This document shows positions 36,346 through 44,881 of a stretch of DNA of 64,000 bases, in pieces. The translations under genes were made by a program, and so were the position numbers. The DNA is from JALYOC01 sp036675345 (GTDB lineage Bacteria > Myxococcota > Myxococcia > Myxococcales > Myxococcaceae), in NCBI GenBank assembly GCA_036675345.1, contig JAKFFE010000031.1:241253-305252 (forward strand), in the 5' to 3' direction. Every line of letters starts with the position of its first letter. The stretch's first letter is position 1. Below the pieces are notes generated by a model. That model did not search any database. It was not told where the DNA came from and saw only the letters and a program-made list of their open reading frames with translations.

Positions 36346-36936
36346 TCAGGAACTCTTGGCGCGGGTGATCAGCGCGTGAAAGGCGGTCTCGGCGTGCGCT
36401 TTCGCCCTGGGGTCCCGCAACAGCCGGTGGGCGTAGTTGAACCCCAGGGAGATCGACTGCTGCTCATGGGCGAACTGCTCCGGCTCCAGCCCGGGGACGA
36501 AGTGCTTCTCCTGCACCGCGATGTGGGCGGCGCGGGAGAGGACCTCCAGCCAGTCCCGCTGCGTCTGCAGCACCTGGTTCCGGATCGGGCCGGGGCGGTC
36601 GTCGTACTCGATGGCGGTGGCCATGAAGATGCAACCGCCGCGCTGCTGGCGGGAGAGCCAGACCAGGTGGTGCTCGAAGAGGGCGCGCACCCGGGGCTCG
36701 CCGCGGGGGCGGGAGAGGGCAGGGCCGATCACCGTCCGGACGAACTGCTCGGTGGCCTCCTGCAGCACCGCCTGCTGGATCGCTTCTTTCGAATCGAAGT
36801 GCGCGAACAGGCCGCTCTTGGAGAGCTTCAGCTCCTCCGCCAGCATCCCCAGGGTCAGACCTTCCAGTCCCACCGAGGTGGCCAGGGTCAGCCCCCGTTC
36901 GACGATCCGCTTCCGCGTCTCTTCTCCGCGCGACAC
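36346..36936 (-). CDS. TetR family transcriptional regulator
   Basis: 196 aa. The N-terminal TetR helix-turn-helix is clear (RIVERGLTLATSVGLEGLTL, then MLAEELKLSKSGLFAHFDSK). The C-terminal ligand domain contains RGGCIFMATAIEYDDRPGPI, typical of the TetR group related to YcdC/AcrR-like 'C-terminal domain 29-like' proteins. The GTG start has only a weak ribosome-binding site. A perfect 16-bp palindrome ends 12 bp upstream, so it probably represses itself and the downstream hydrolase. Confidence 0.9.
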   Translation of the reverse strand: MSRGEETRKRIVERGLTLATSVGLEGLTLGMLAEELKLSKSGLFAHFDSKEAIQQAVLQEATEQFVRTVIGPALSRPRGEPRVRALFEHHLVWLSRQQRGGCIFMATAIEYDDRPGPIRNQVLQTQRDWLEVLSRAAHIAVQEKHFVPGLEPEQFAHEQQSISLGFNYAHRLLRDPRAKAHAETAFHALITRAKSS

Positions 36937-36947
36937 GGCTCAATATT

Positions 36948-36963
36948 GCGACCGATCGGTCGC
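36948..36963. promoter_or_regulatory. Operator for the TetR regulator
   Basis: GCGACCGATCGGTCGC is a perfect 16-bp palindrome between the DUF2277 stop and the TetR start. The ACCGATCGGT core is characteristic of many TetR operators. Confidence 0.75.
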
Positions 36964-36974
36964 CAATGCAAGGG

Positions 36975-37289
36975 CTACCCGCGGAGCCGGGGGTTGACCG
37001 TCTTGAGCACCCGGGCGCGCAGCTGCTCCTCCCGCTTCAGTCCGCGGGCGATCGCCTTCTCCCGCTCGTGGTCCCGGGAGCGGGGCGGGCCGTGCGACTC
37101 CAGCGAATCGAACAGTTGCCGGGTGATCCGGGCGATCTCGGCGACCGCCTGATCGAACGCCTTCTGGTTGGCGCGGGAGGGGTGGGCCATCCCGCTGAGC
37201 TTGCGGACGTACTGCAGCGCCGAGGCCTCGATCTCATCCCGAGTCGCCGGGGGCTCGAAGTGGTGGAGGGTCTTGATGTTGCGGCACAT
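36975..37289 (-). CDS. DUF2277 family protein
   Basis: 104 aa, beginning MCRNIKTLHHFEPPATRDEI and continuing LQYVRKLSGMAHPSRANQKA, the invariant pattern of DUF2277. The ATG has GAGG six bases upstream. It is a small, basic, helical cytoplasmic protein found widely in soil bacteria with no known function. It is upstream of the TetR gene on the same strand with a 38-bp gap that holds the operator. Confidence 0.9.
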   Translation of the reverse strand: MCRNIKTLHHFEPPATRDEIEASALQYVRKLSGMAHPSRANQKAFDQAVAEIARITRQLFDSLESHGPPRSRDHEREKAIARGLKREEQLRARVLKTVNPRLRG

Positions 37290-37333
37290 GGAGGACCTCG
37301 GGCGGTTCGGGGTTCGCCCTGGGATTCTAACGG

Positions 37334-38491
37334 CTAGAGGCGGGAGGTGTCGGTCTCCACCCCCAGCAGGATCTTGCCCACGTCGGTCCCCAGCTGGGGG
37401 CTGACCATGGCGTGCTGGGTGGCGACGTGGACGTCGCGGAACTGCCGCTGCAGCAGGCTGGAGGCGTAGACCGAGCTGCCCCCGCCGGCGTCGTACATCA
37501 AATCTACCGCCGCGGCCGCCTCCCGGGTGGCATGGACCGACGCCATCCGGATCAAGGCCCGCTCCTGCAGGGACGGAGCCTGGGTGAGGGCGCTGGCCTC
37601 GGCCTGCTCCAGCGCGCTGACCAGCAGCGCCTGGCCGGCGCGAAGCTTCACCTCCGCCTGCGCCACCGCCAGCTGCACCAGCTCCCGGTGGGCGATGGTC
37701 TTGGGGCTGCCCAGCGGCTTCTTCTCGGTGGCCAGCTTGACCAGGGTCTCCACCGAGGCCCGGGCGATCCCCAGCGCCACCGCGGCGATCCCGGAGGCCA
37801 GCAGCCCCAGCAACGAGAGCCGGAACAGCGGCCCGTCGGCGTGCGGGGGTTCGGCGCCCAGCGAGATGCTGCGCGCGGTGGGGACGAAGGCATCCTCCAC
37901 CACCAGGTCATGGCTGCCGGTGCCGCGCAGTCCGCTGACGTGCCAGGTGTCCAGCACCCGGCTCTGGTCGGCGGAGAAGAGGAACTGCCGCATCACCGGC
38001 AGCCCGGTGGGCCCGATCAGCGGTCCCTTCTCGGCCATCACCACCGCCCCGCCCAGCCGCCACTGGGAATGCTCGCAGCCGCTGGAGAACGGCCACCGCC
38101 CGGTCACCCGGTACCCGCCCTCCACCGGCACCGCGCGGCCCATCGGGGCCACCACCCCGGAGCTGACCGCCTCGGGACTTCCGTACAGCTCCTTGGCGGT
38201 GGCCGGCTCCAGGTAGCCGGCGACCAGCCCGGTGCTGGCGCCGATCATCGCCGCCCATCCGGCCGAGCCGTCCAGCCGCGCCACCTCCTGCAGCACCGCC
38301 AGGAAGGTGCCCACCGACGCCTCTCCGCCGCCGTAGGCGCGAGGGACCAGCAGCTTGAACACCCCGCTGTCGGTCAGCGCCTTGACCGCCTGCGGAGGGA
38401 GCTTTCGGGACTCCTCGATCTGCTGGGCAAGCGAGGGGATCACTGCGCACTGCTCACGGACTCGGGCCAGGACTGCGGCATCGATGGCCAT
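37334..38491 (-). CDS. Acyl-CoA dehydrogenase superfamily flavoprotein (monooxygenase type)
   Basis: 385 aa. The fold is that of acyl-CoA dehydrogenases (EVARLDGSAGWAAMIGASTG, VTGRWPFSSGCEHSQWRLGG, SGLRGTGSHDLVVEDAFVPT). It resembles the HpaB-like/HsaA-DszC branch, in which reduced flavin supplied by a separate reductase hydroxylates a substrate. It follows the quinone-oxidoreductase gene by 15 bp, so the pair is an operon. The substrate cannot be told. An ordinary acyl-CoA dehydrogenase remains possible. Confidence 0.8.
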   Translation of the reverse strand: MAIDAAVLARVREQCAVIPSLAQQIEESRKLPPQAVKALTDSGVFKLLVPRAYGGGEASVGTFLAVLQEVARLDGSAGWAAMIGASTGLVAGYLEPATAKELYGSPEAVSSGVVAPMGRAVPVEGGYRVTGRWPFSSGCEHSQWRLGGAVVMAEKGPLIGPTGLPVMRQFLFSADQSRVLDTWHVSGLRGTGSHDLVVEDAFVPTARSISLGAEPPHADGPLFRLSLLGLLASGIAAVALGIARASVETLVKLATEKKPLGSPKTIAHRELVQLAVAQAEVKLRAGQALLVSALEQAEASALTQAPSLQERALIRMASVHATREAAAAVDLMYDAGGGSSVYASSLLQRQFRDVHVATQHAMVSPQLGTDVGKILLGVETDTSRL

Positions 38492-38506
38492 CGGGAGACT
38501 GCCTTT

Positions 38507-39502
38507 CTAGGTTTGGAGGACGAGCTTTCCGGTGGTGCCCCGCTGGGCGATGTCCTGCTGGGCGGCGGCGGCCTCCGCCAGCGGATAGGTCTTCCCCACC
38601 AGGATCCGCAGCGATCCTTCGATGGCGGCGGCCGCCATCTGGGCCAGGGGCGGCGCGCACAGCTCGCGCTGCCTCAGCACCGCGGTGAGGTAGTAGCCAC
38701 AGACCGAAGCGTTCTTGTTCATCAGCGAGATCGGCTCCACGGTGCCGTGGGCATCCCCGCTGGCGGCGCCGAAGACGACCATCCGACCGAACTGACCCAG
38801 CAGGGAGAGGTTCTGGGCGTACACCTCGGTGCCGCCCACCATCTCCAGGATCACGTCCACCCCGCGCTTGCCGGTGAACTCGCGCACCGCGGTCACCAGG
38901 TCGGTGGTGCGGTGGTTGATCGCCAGGTCCGCGCCCAGGGACCGGACCAGGTCCAGCTTCTCGTCCGCCCCCGCGGTGCCGATCACCTTGGCCCCCAGCT
39001 GCTTGGCCAGCTGCACCGCCAGCGAACCGACTCCGCCCGCAGCCGCGTGCACCAGCACCGTCTCTCCCGGTCGGACCCGTCCCACCAGGGTGAGCATGTG
39101 GTGGGCGGTCAGCCCCTGCACCGGCAGCGCCGCTCCCTGCTCGAACGAGAGTCCGCTGGGGAGCGGGAAGCAGGTCTGCGGCCTGACCACCAGCCGCTCC
39201 GCGTAGGCGCCCGAGCCTCCCAGCACCATCACCCGGTCGCCCACCTGGAGCCCGGTCACGCCCGCTCCCAACGCCTCCACCTCTCCGGCGGCCTCCATCC
39301 CGGGGATCTGGGGGAAGGCGGGGCGCACCAGGTAGCGACCCTCGCGGAACATGGTGTCGCCGAAGTTCACTCCCGCGGCGCGGACCCGGATCAGCACCTC
39401 GCCTTCGCCGGGCTGGGGGTCGGGGACCTCCTCCAGCTGGAGGACCTCTGGACCGCCGAGTCGATGGAAACGGATGGCTTTCACGGGGCGGGACTGTGCC
39501 AT
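38507..39502 (-). CDS. NADPH:quinone oxidoreductase, zinc-independent MDR type
   Basis: 331 aa. A typical medium-chain reductase: GroES-like head (EVLIRVRAAGVNFGDTMFRE), a Rossmann domain with VHAAAGGVGSLAVQLAKQLG, and no zinc-binding Cys cluster. This is the Qor/zeta-crystallin group. It is transcribed ahead of the acyl-CoA dehydrogenase-like gene. It is divergent from the TPR gene with a 61-bp gap. Confidence 0.88.
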   Translation of the reverse strand: MAQSRPVKAIRFHRLGGPEVLQLEEVPDPQPGEGEVLIRVRAAGVNFGDTMFREGRYLVRPAFPQIPGMEAAGEVEALGAGVTGLQVGDRVMVLGGSGAYAERLVVRPQTCFPLPSGLSFEQGAALPVQGLTAHHMLTLVGRVRPGETVLVHAAAGGVGSLAVQLAKQLGAKVIGTAGADEKLDLVRSLGADLAINHRTTDLVTAVREFTGKRGVDVILEMVGGTEVYAQNLSLLGQFGRMVVFGAASGDAHGTVEPISLMNKNASVCGYYLTAVLRQRELCAPPLAQMAAAAIEGSLRILVGKTYPLAEAAAAQQDIAQRGTTGKLVLQT

Positions 39503-39563
39503 GGACCGCGAAGCGCGGCGACGCGGAAGGAGCGGTTCGCCGCCGCTGCTATGGTCCGCGCCA

Positions 39564-41390
39564 ATGAATGGGATCCTTCACGGTCTGGATGAGCCCGCGC
39601 GCCAGCTGGCCCTGCGCGGGGCGGTGATCGGGCGCCGCTTCCCGCTGGGCGCGGTGCGCGGGATCTGGACCGGGAACCACGGTTCGCTGGACGCCGCCGC
39701 TGAGCTGCTGGCGGGGAGCGGGGCCCAGTTGACCGATTCCTCCTCCTTCGCTTCGGACCGGGAGATCGATCTGGGGCCGCTACACGCCCCGGCGCTGGAG
39801 GCGGTCCTCCCTCCGCAGCGGCGGGAGTGGCTGGCGGGCCTGGAGGGTTGGGCGCTGGGCGAACTCTCCGCCCGGCCTCCCGCGGATCTGGCGCTGGGGG
39901 TCCTGGCGCCGCTGCTGGCCTCCGCCCTGGTGGAGCGCAACGAGGTCCGGGAGGCAGGCTTCTGGCTGGAGCTGACCGCCCTGGAGCTGAAGCGACGGAA
40001 CCTGCTGGAGGAGGCGGCGGAGCCGCTGCGTCGCGCGCTGGAACATTCGGACGGGACCCGCCGGCTGGTGCTGCTGCGGCGGCTGATCGATCTGGAGATC
40101 GTCGCCGGAAGGGTGAAGCCGGCGCTGGAGCGGCTCGCCGCCGGGTTCGCGCGCCCCTCTGCGCCGGGCCCGGTTCCGGCCCCGGTCCGGGCGGCCCTGC
40201 AGGCGTTGGTCACCGACCCGTTGGATGACTGGACGCGCCTGGGGACGGAGGAGGCCTTGATCGCCCTGGAGCTGGTGCGGGGAGAGGCGCTCAGCCAGAT
40301 GGGCGAGAGCGTGGAGACCCGACGGCTGTTCGAGGCAATCCAGCGGAGGCTGGGGGCGTTGCGCTCGGACAGCGCCGCCCCGCTGTGGGCCCGGTGGATC
40401 CGGGTCTGGGCCTGGTTCCTGGGGGAGATCCTGGGGCAGCCCCGGGAGGCGGAGCGGGCCTGCGCGTTGGTGCGGACGGTGGTCAGTCCCCAGGCGCTGC
40501 AGACCCCCACCCTCAAGGCGGCCCTGCTGCGGGCAGAGCAGATCTCCGCCTCCCGGGTGGGGGACTCGCCCCGGGCCCGGGCGCTGGCGGACGAGTACCT
40601 GGCGCTGACCCAGCAGACCGGGGAGGTGCGCGAGGAGCTGACCGCCTGGAACGCCAAGGGCATCCTCCACCTGAGCATGGGGGAGCTGGTCCCGGCCCGC
40701 ACCGCGTTCGACCGCTCCCGGCAGCTGGCCAAGGACCTGGGAGTGAAGCGGCGGGAGGCGATCGCCCTGCACAACCTGGGGCTGACCCTGGGAGAGCTGG
40801 GCGAGTTCGACGCGGCGGTGGCGGCGCAGCAGGAGTACGTGGTCCGCAGCGCGGAGATCACCAACGAGCCGGCCCGCGCCTATGGCCCGGCCTCGCTGGC
40901 GGCAGTGGAGATCGCCCGGGGAGATCCGGGCGCCGCCGAGGCCCACCTGGCCGCCGCCCGCCGGGTGGCGCAGGAGAAGGCCTGGCCGTTCATCCTTGCC
41001 TGGTGCCGCGGGCTCTCCGGACACCTGCGGCTGTCCCACTTCCTGCAGGGCCGGGACTCCCTCCACCTGGGCCTGGCCCGAAGCGACTACCTGGCCTGCC
41101 TGGATGTATTGGAGGAGCAGTCCATCTCCTGGACCGAGGAGCTGGACCCGGGTGAGTTCCAGGTCGGCCATGCGCTGACCCTGGCCCACTCCGGCAAGCA
41201 GAGGGAGGCGGTGGAGGCACTGCAGCGGGCCGCCACCAAGCTGGACCCGACCTTCGTGACCTCCCACGCCTGGCTCCGCTCCGGGCTGGCGCTGGTGGAA
41301 CGGCGCCCGCTCCAGCCGGAGCTGGAGTGGTTCCTGGAACGGGGCCACGCCCGGGCGGTGGGGTTCTTGCGGGCGGCGGTGCTGGAGTAG
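39564..41390 (+). CDS. TPR protein resembling the sensor half of STAND regulators
   Basis: 608 aa from the ATG at 39564. The N-terminus (LALRGAVIGRRFPLGAVRGI) resembles the winged-helix part that normally follows an AAA/STAND ATPase domain, and the rest is TPR-like helices (TAWNAKGILHLSMGELVPAR, AIALHNLGLTLGELGEFDAA). There is no P-loop and no HTH. It may be a sensor that lost its NTPase, or an adaptor. No operon partner is visible. Confidence 0.65.
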   Translation: MNGILHGLDEPARQLALRGAVIGRRFPLGAVRGIWTGNHGSLDAAAELLAGSGAQLTDSSSFASDREIDLGPLHAPALEAVLPPQRREWLAGLEGWALGELSARPPADLALGVLAPLLASALVERNEVREAGFWLELTALELKRRNLLEEAAEPLRRALEHSDGTRRLVLLRRLIDLEIVAGRVKPALERLAAGFARPSAPGPVPAPVRAALQALVTDPLDDWTRLGTEEALIALELVRGEALSQMGESVETRRLFEAIQRRLGALRSDSAAPLWARWIRVWAWFLGEILGQPREAERACALVRTVVSPQALQTPTLKAALLRAEQISASRVGDSPRARALADEYLALTQQTGEVREELTAWNAKGILHLSMGELVPARTAFDRSRQLAKDLGVKRREAIALHNLGLTLGELGEFDAAVAAQQEYVVRSAEITNEPARAYGPASLAAVEIARGDPGAAEAHLAAARRVAQEKAWPFILAWCRGLSGHLRLSHFLQGRDSLHLGLARSDYLACLDVLEEQSISWTEELDPGEFQVGHALTLAHSGKQREAVEALQRAATKLDPTFVTSHAWLRSGLALVERRPLQPELEWFLERGHARAVGFLRAAVLE

Positions 41391-41398
41391 CGAACCGG

Positions 41399-42019
41399 TC
41401 AGCCGGAGCGCTTCCGCTTGGGCACCGGCGGGTTGGGGAAGAGCTCCGGGCCCAGCTCCGGCCAGTGGGGGATGAAAGCGAATCCCATCAGTCCCGCCTG
41501 GGTGACCCGCTCCAGGAATGGGGCCTGAACCATCAACCTTCCGACCAAGCCCTGGGTCCGGAAGATCGGGATGCCAGCAATTGTCTCTGGCCGGAACGCC
41601 AGCCGGCGGAAGTTCCACATCCCTCCCCCTTCCACCCAATCCGCGTCGCACTTCGCACGGTCGAAGGCGTCGAGCACCCGGGTCACGTTGAAGACTTGAA
41701 ACCGCCCGTCCACCCCGGGAGGAGGCTGGATCTCCAGCAACTCTCCCGCCGGCTCCAGCAGATCCCGGAGCGCATCCACCGCACGCTCGGAGAGGACCGG
41801 CAGATCCGAACTGAGACAGGGAAGGTCTCCGAACCGCTGGCTGGACTTCCTGCCCCCCGGGGTGATCACCGTCTCCAGCGGCCTCCATGAAGGGGCGAGT
41901 GGTCGGCCGCCCCTCGGCCTCAGCCAATCCCAGGCCGAGTCATCCCTGGGGGAGAAGGTGAAGTGGCGGTTGACGTCCGCACTCCATTCGAAGACCTGCG
42001 GTCCTTCCAGGGAGCTCAT
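41399..42019 (-). CDS. Imm11-family (DUF1629) immunity-like protein
   Basis: 206 aa. The middle and C-terminal parts fit the Imm11 family, which is abundant in myxobacteria: DLPVLSERAVDALRDLLEPA, QVFNVTRVLDAFDRAKCDAD and RRLAFRPETIAGIPIFRTQG. These proteins are proposed immunity factors for polymorphic toxins. No toxin gene is adjacent. The ATG has no good Shine-Dalgarno, and an inverted-repeat element lies 150 bp upstream, so the 5' region may be rearranged. Confidence 0.7.
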   Translation of the reverse strand: MSSLEGPQVFEWSADVNRHFTFSPRDDSAWDWLRPRGGRPLAPSWRPLETVITPGGRKSSQRFGDLPCLSSDLPVLSERAVDALRDLLEPAGELLEIQPPPGVDGRFQVFNVTRVLDAFDRAKCDADWVEGGGMWNFRRLAFRPETIAGIPIFRTQGLVGRLMVQAPFLERVTQAGLMGFAFIPHWPELGPELFPNPPVPKRKRSG

Positions 42020-42328
42020 CGAAGGAAGGTACGGCAGGCCCCTGCGGTCTGCCTACTGTCGAAGTGCCCACTCAATAGGGCCGGGCCTGAGTGCGCGGAT
42101 TGGGCACCGCTTGCGCTGCGGAGGTTGGGCTTGATGCGCGCCGAAGCTCGACCCACTGGTTCGGAACGCTCAACACAACGGAGTGCCCTGGCGGTCACTG
42201 CGTTGCGATTTCGTGGCGATCTTTTCGCAGCGGACTGCCCGCCAGGGCACTCCGTTGTGTTGAGAGCCCTGTGGCCGCGATTCGTGGAGCAGTTACACGC
42301 TCGTGGAGAGCGATGGTGGGAATGCCGT
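42020..42328. other. Gene-free region holding the inverted-repeat element
   Basis: 309 bp with no supported gene. Short open frames here have no ribosome-binding site and unlike composition. The notable content is the perfect inverted repeat annotated separately; the rest shows nothing recognisable. Confidence 0.6.
42169..42264. repeat. 96-bp element with perfect 26-bp inverted repeats
   Basis: Arm 42169-42194 (begins CTCAACACAACGG) is the exact reverse complement of 42239-42264, with a 44-bp spacer. Inside the spacer CTGCG (42198-42202) and CGCAG (42226-42230) are also inverted. No target-site duplication is seen. It could be a miniature mobile element, a REP-like repeat or a structured RNA. 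Confidence 0.8.
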
Positions 42329-42877
42329 TCAGCGGGTGGCGCCCTCCGCGTCACCGTGTGCGAGCGGCTGGAACGGCTCGGAGACGCGCCCGGTGCGCGG
42401 GACCTCGTGGGTTCCTTCCCGGTCTGTGGTCACGAAATTGACCGCCCGGTACTCGCCGGCATCGGGGGGGAACCGGAAGTTCCGCAGCGCCAGAGATACC
42501 CCCACCGTTTGCAGCTTGAAGGGTGCTCGCGGAGGCGTTCCAGCAACCCGTTCCAGCGGCCGGAACCGCGGCTCACTCCGCGCATTGGCCGGGGCCTGGA
42601 ACTCCTTGAGCTGAGGGGCGTTCGGATCCCGCAACCGCGAGGCCAGCTCCTGCAGCTTCTTCTTTTGCTCCCGCGGCTTGGACCGCGATGGGCGCTGGGG
42701 AATCAGGTCATTGCCGAAGTCCGCGCCCCCCTCCACCGGCGCAGGCTCCTGACCGGTGAGGGCGATGGCCGCCGCCCCGAAGGCATCCAGGGCCGGGCGC
42801 AGGGGCGAGAGCGCGCTGGTGAGGATCACCGCCGCCGCTCCCGCCGGGAGCAGCCGCCCAAAGAGCAGCTTGATCAT
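42329..42877 (-). CDS. Unknown protein with N-terminal membrane helix
   Basis: 182 aa. One or two hydrophobic segments (residues about 5-42) are followed by a basic, Pro-rich region (IPQRPSRSKPREQKKKLQEL) and a short strand-rich end (FKLQTVGVSLALRNFRFPPD). Its ATG overlaps the stop of the CNB/M50-like gene (ATGA), so it is translationally coupled. I do not recognise the family. Possible truncation at the C-terminus cannot be judged. Confidence 0.6.
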   Translation of the reverse strand: MIKLLFGRLLPAGAAAVILTSALSPLRPALDAFGAAAIALTGQEPAPVEGGADFGNDLIPQRPSRSKPREQKKKLQELASRLRDPNAPQLKEFQAPANARSEPRFRPLERVAGTPPRAPFKLQTVGVSLALRNFRFPPDAGEYRAVNFVTTDREGTHEVPRTGRVSEPFQPLAHGDAEGATR

Positions 42878-44796
42878 CGGCCGGACTCCGCGCGCTCTCC
42901 GGCGAGCTCCTCCAGCCGGGTGGAGAGCGAGAGGTCGGCGGCCATCGCGCCGATGAACTCGGACTTGTCCAGCACCAGCAGCTCCGCCGGGGCGGTGGCC
43001 CGCACGGTGGCGGTGCGAGGCACGTCCCTCAGCAGGGCGATCTCCCCGAAGTGATCGCCGGGGCCCAGCTGGCTGACCGCGCTGCCCTGGGCGTCCACCA
43101 CCTCCAGCGCGCCGGAGCTGACCAGGAAGAACTCGTGCCCGGACTCACCCTCCCGGACCAGCACCTGTCCCTGCGCCGCCTCCCGTCGGGAGAGCTTGAG
43201 GGCCAGCGCGGAGAGCCGCTCCGGCGACAGCGCCCCGAACAAGGCGCTGCGGTGTAGGGCCGCGGTGGCGCGCAGGATCTGGGTGATCCCCCCATCGCCC
43301 ACGCTGTGGCGGACTCTGTCGAAGGCGTCGCGGGCCAGCTGCAGCACCACCACCTCGGTCACCGCGCGGACGGTGGCGGTGCGCGGGCGCTGCTCCAGCA
43401 AGGCGGTCTCCCCGAAGCAGTCCCCCGGCCCCAGGTGGGCGATCTCCCGCACCAGCCCGGAGGGATCCTCCAGCTGCACCGCCACCTCTCCTTGCCCAAG
43501 CGCGAAGAAGGCGTCGCCCATCTCGCCCTGGCCGACGATCCGCTGCCCGGGCTTGAACTTCAGCTCCCGCGCCGCCTGGGCAATCGCCGCCAGCTCGCGG
43601 GGCGCCACCTGGGAGAAGAGCGGGATCCGCGCCAGGTCCGCCGCCTCCAGCGCCGGCCGGGTCTGTTCTCCTCCCGAGGTCCGTGCCCGGGGCAGCAGCG
43701 CCAGCCCCGCCCGCACCACCGCCGCGCCCAGGGCCAGCAGCGAGACCGGGATCAACACCGCCACCACCGCGGCTCCGGCGGTGGCCAGGGCCTTCTCCGC
43801 CCCTTGCGCGTCCACCGCCAGCGCCAGGAACTCCAGCACCCGGACCGAGCCGCGGGTCAGCAGCAGCCGGACCACCATCCCCAGCCACGCCAGGGAGAGG
43901 AGGGTGGAGAGGATCAGCGACCCCTCCCCGGAGAAGAAGTCCGAAGCGCCCAGGCGACGCAGCAGTCGGCGGGAGAGATAGGCGCGGGCGTGCTCGCGCA
44001 GGTCCACTCGGCCGGCGAGGGTGGCCAGCAGCTTGCCGAAGCTGGTGGGCGCGAACGGACACAGGTCCACCACCAGCACCGCCGCCGCGCCCATCTGGGG
44101 ACCGGGCAGTCCCCAGGCGCCGAACACCGCCACCCCCGCGCCGATCAGGGCCGCCAGATGGGACAGCGCCCGCGGACCGCGGTCCAACAGCGCGGTGCCG
44201 GTGTTGTCCAGGGCCAGGTGGAGGACCCCGAAGCCGGAGGCCAGGTAGACCCGGCGGGGAGGCTCGCCGCAGAAGGCCGCCACCTCCGCCTTGAACAGCG
44301 AGCGGAAGGTCAGCGCCACCGAGGCGCCCAGATAGGCCAGCGCCAGATCCCAGGCCACCAGCGCCCGGTGGGGACCGGTGAAGGTCCACACCGCGATCAC
44401 CAGCGCCAGGGTGGAGAGGATGGGGGCGAACCACGGACGGGCCGGCACCGGCAGCGCGGTGAGGACCCGAAGCCCGAAGCGCTGCATCCAGCTGGGCTGC
44501 GCGTAGACCTTGGCCCGGTGCAGCTCCTCGCGCGAGTGGGCCAGGACTCCGGCGGATGACAGCGATCGGAGCAGATCGCGCAGCGCGGAGAAGGGGACGA
44601 AGCGGTGCTGGGCCAGGTGGACCTCGGCGATCTGCGCCAGGTTCCGCTCTCCATCAATCAATCCAACCAACGTGTCCTGGTCGGGCGCCAACTCCACCGC
44701 GCGCCCCGACTCCGGGTTGGCCACACCCCACGAACCGTCGGATCTCCGGCGCAGGCGCGCCCCGTCCGCAAGGCGAGGGCGAATCGTGTCGAGCAT
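42874..44796 (-). CDS. PqqD-like / degenerate M50-like membrane protein with two cyclic-nucleotide-binding domains
   Basis: 640 aa from the ATG at 44796; earlier starts overlap the divergent gene. Order: a PqqD-like small domain (about 1-75), a polytopic membrane region (about 105-400) of the type seen in M50-like exporter-maturation proteins but with no HExxH, then two CNB domains. Both CNB cassettes are canonical (FGETALLEQRPRTATV and FGEIALLRDVPRTATV, with Arg), so cAMP or cGMP binding is likely. A ligand-controlled membrane protein is implied; its activity is unknown. Confidence 0.75.
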   Translation of the reverse strand: MLDTIRPRLADGARLRRRSDGSWGVANPESGRAVELAPDQDTLVGLIDGERNLAQIAEVHLAQHRFVPFSALRDLLRSLSSAGVLAHSREELHRAKVYAQPSWMQRFGLRVLTALPVPARPWFAPILSTLALVIAVWTFTGPHRALVAWDLALAYLGASVALTFRSLFKAEVAAFCGEPPRRVYLASGFGVLHLALDNTGTALLDRGPRALSHLAALIGAGVAVFGAWGLPGPQMGAAAVLVVDLCPFAPTSFGKLLATLAGRVDLREHARAYLSRRLLRRLGASDFFSGEGSLILSTLLSLAWLGMVVRLLLTRGSVRVLEFLALAVDAQGAEKALATAGAAVVAVLIPVSLLALGAAVVRAGLALLPRARTSGGEQTRPALEAADLARIPLFSQVAPRELAAIAQAARELKFKPGQRIVGQGEMGDAFFALGQGEVAVQLEDPSGLVREIAHLGPGDCFGETALLEQRPRTATVRAVTEVVVLQLARDAFDRVRHSVGDGGITQILRATAALHRSALFGALSPERLSALALKLSRREAAQGQVLVREGESGHEFFLVSSGALEVVDAQGSAVSQLGPGDHFGEIALLRDVPRTATVRATAPAELLVLDKSEFIGAMAADLSLSTRLEELAGERAESGR

Positions 44797-44881
44797 CCGC
44801 CCAGCATGTCGCAAGGCGTCCAAAAAGGGGACAGGCTGAATTCTTCGGCAAGCGGATTGCCAGGCGCACGTAGGGGGGGCC

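Noticed and set aside
42020..42328. Short frames as a toxin gene remnant
   Set aside because: No AHH, nuclease or other toxin motif could be read, and no ribosome-binding site was found.
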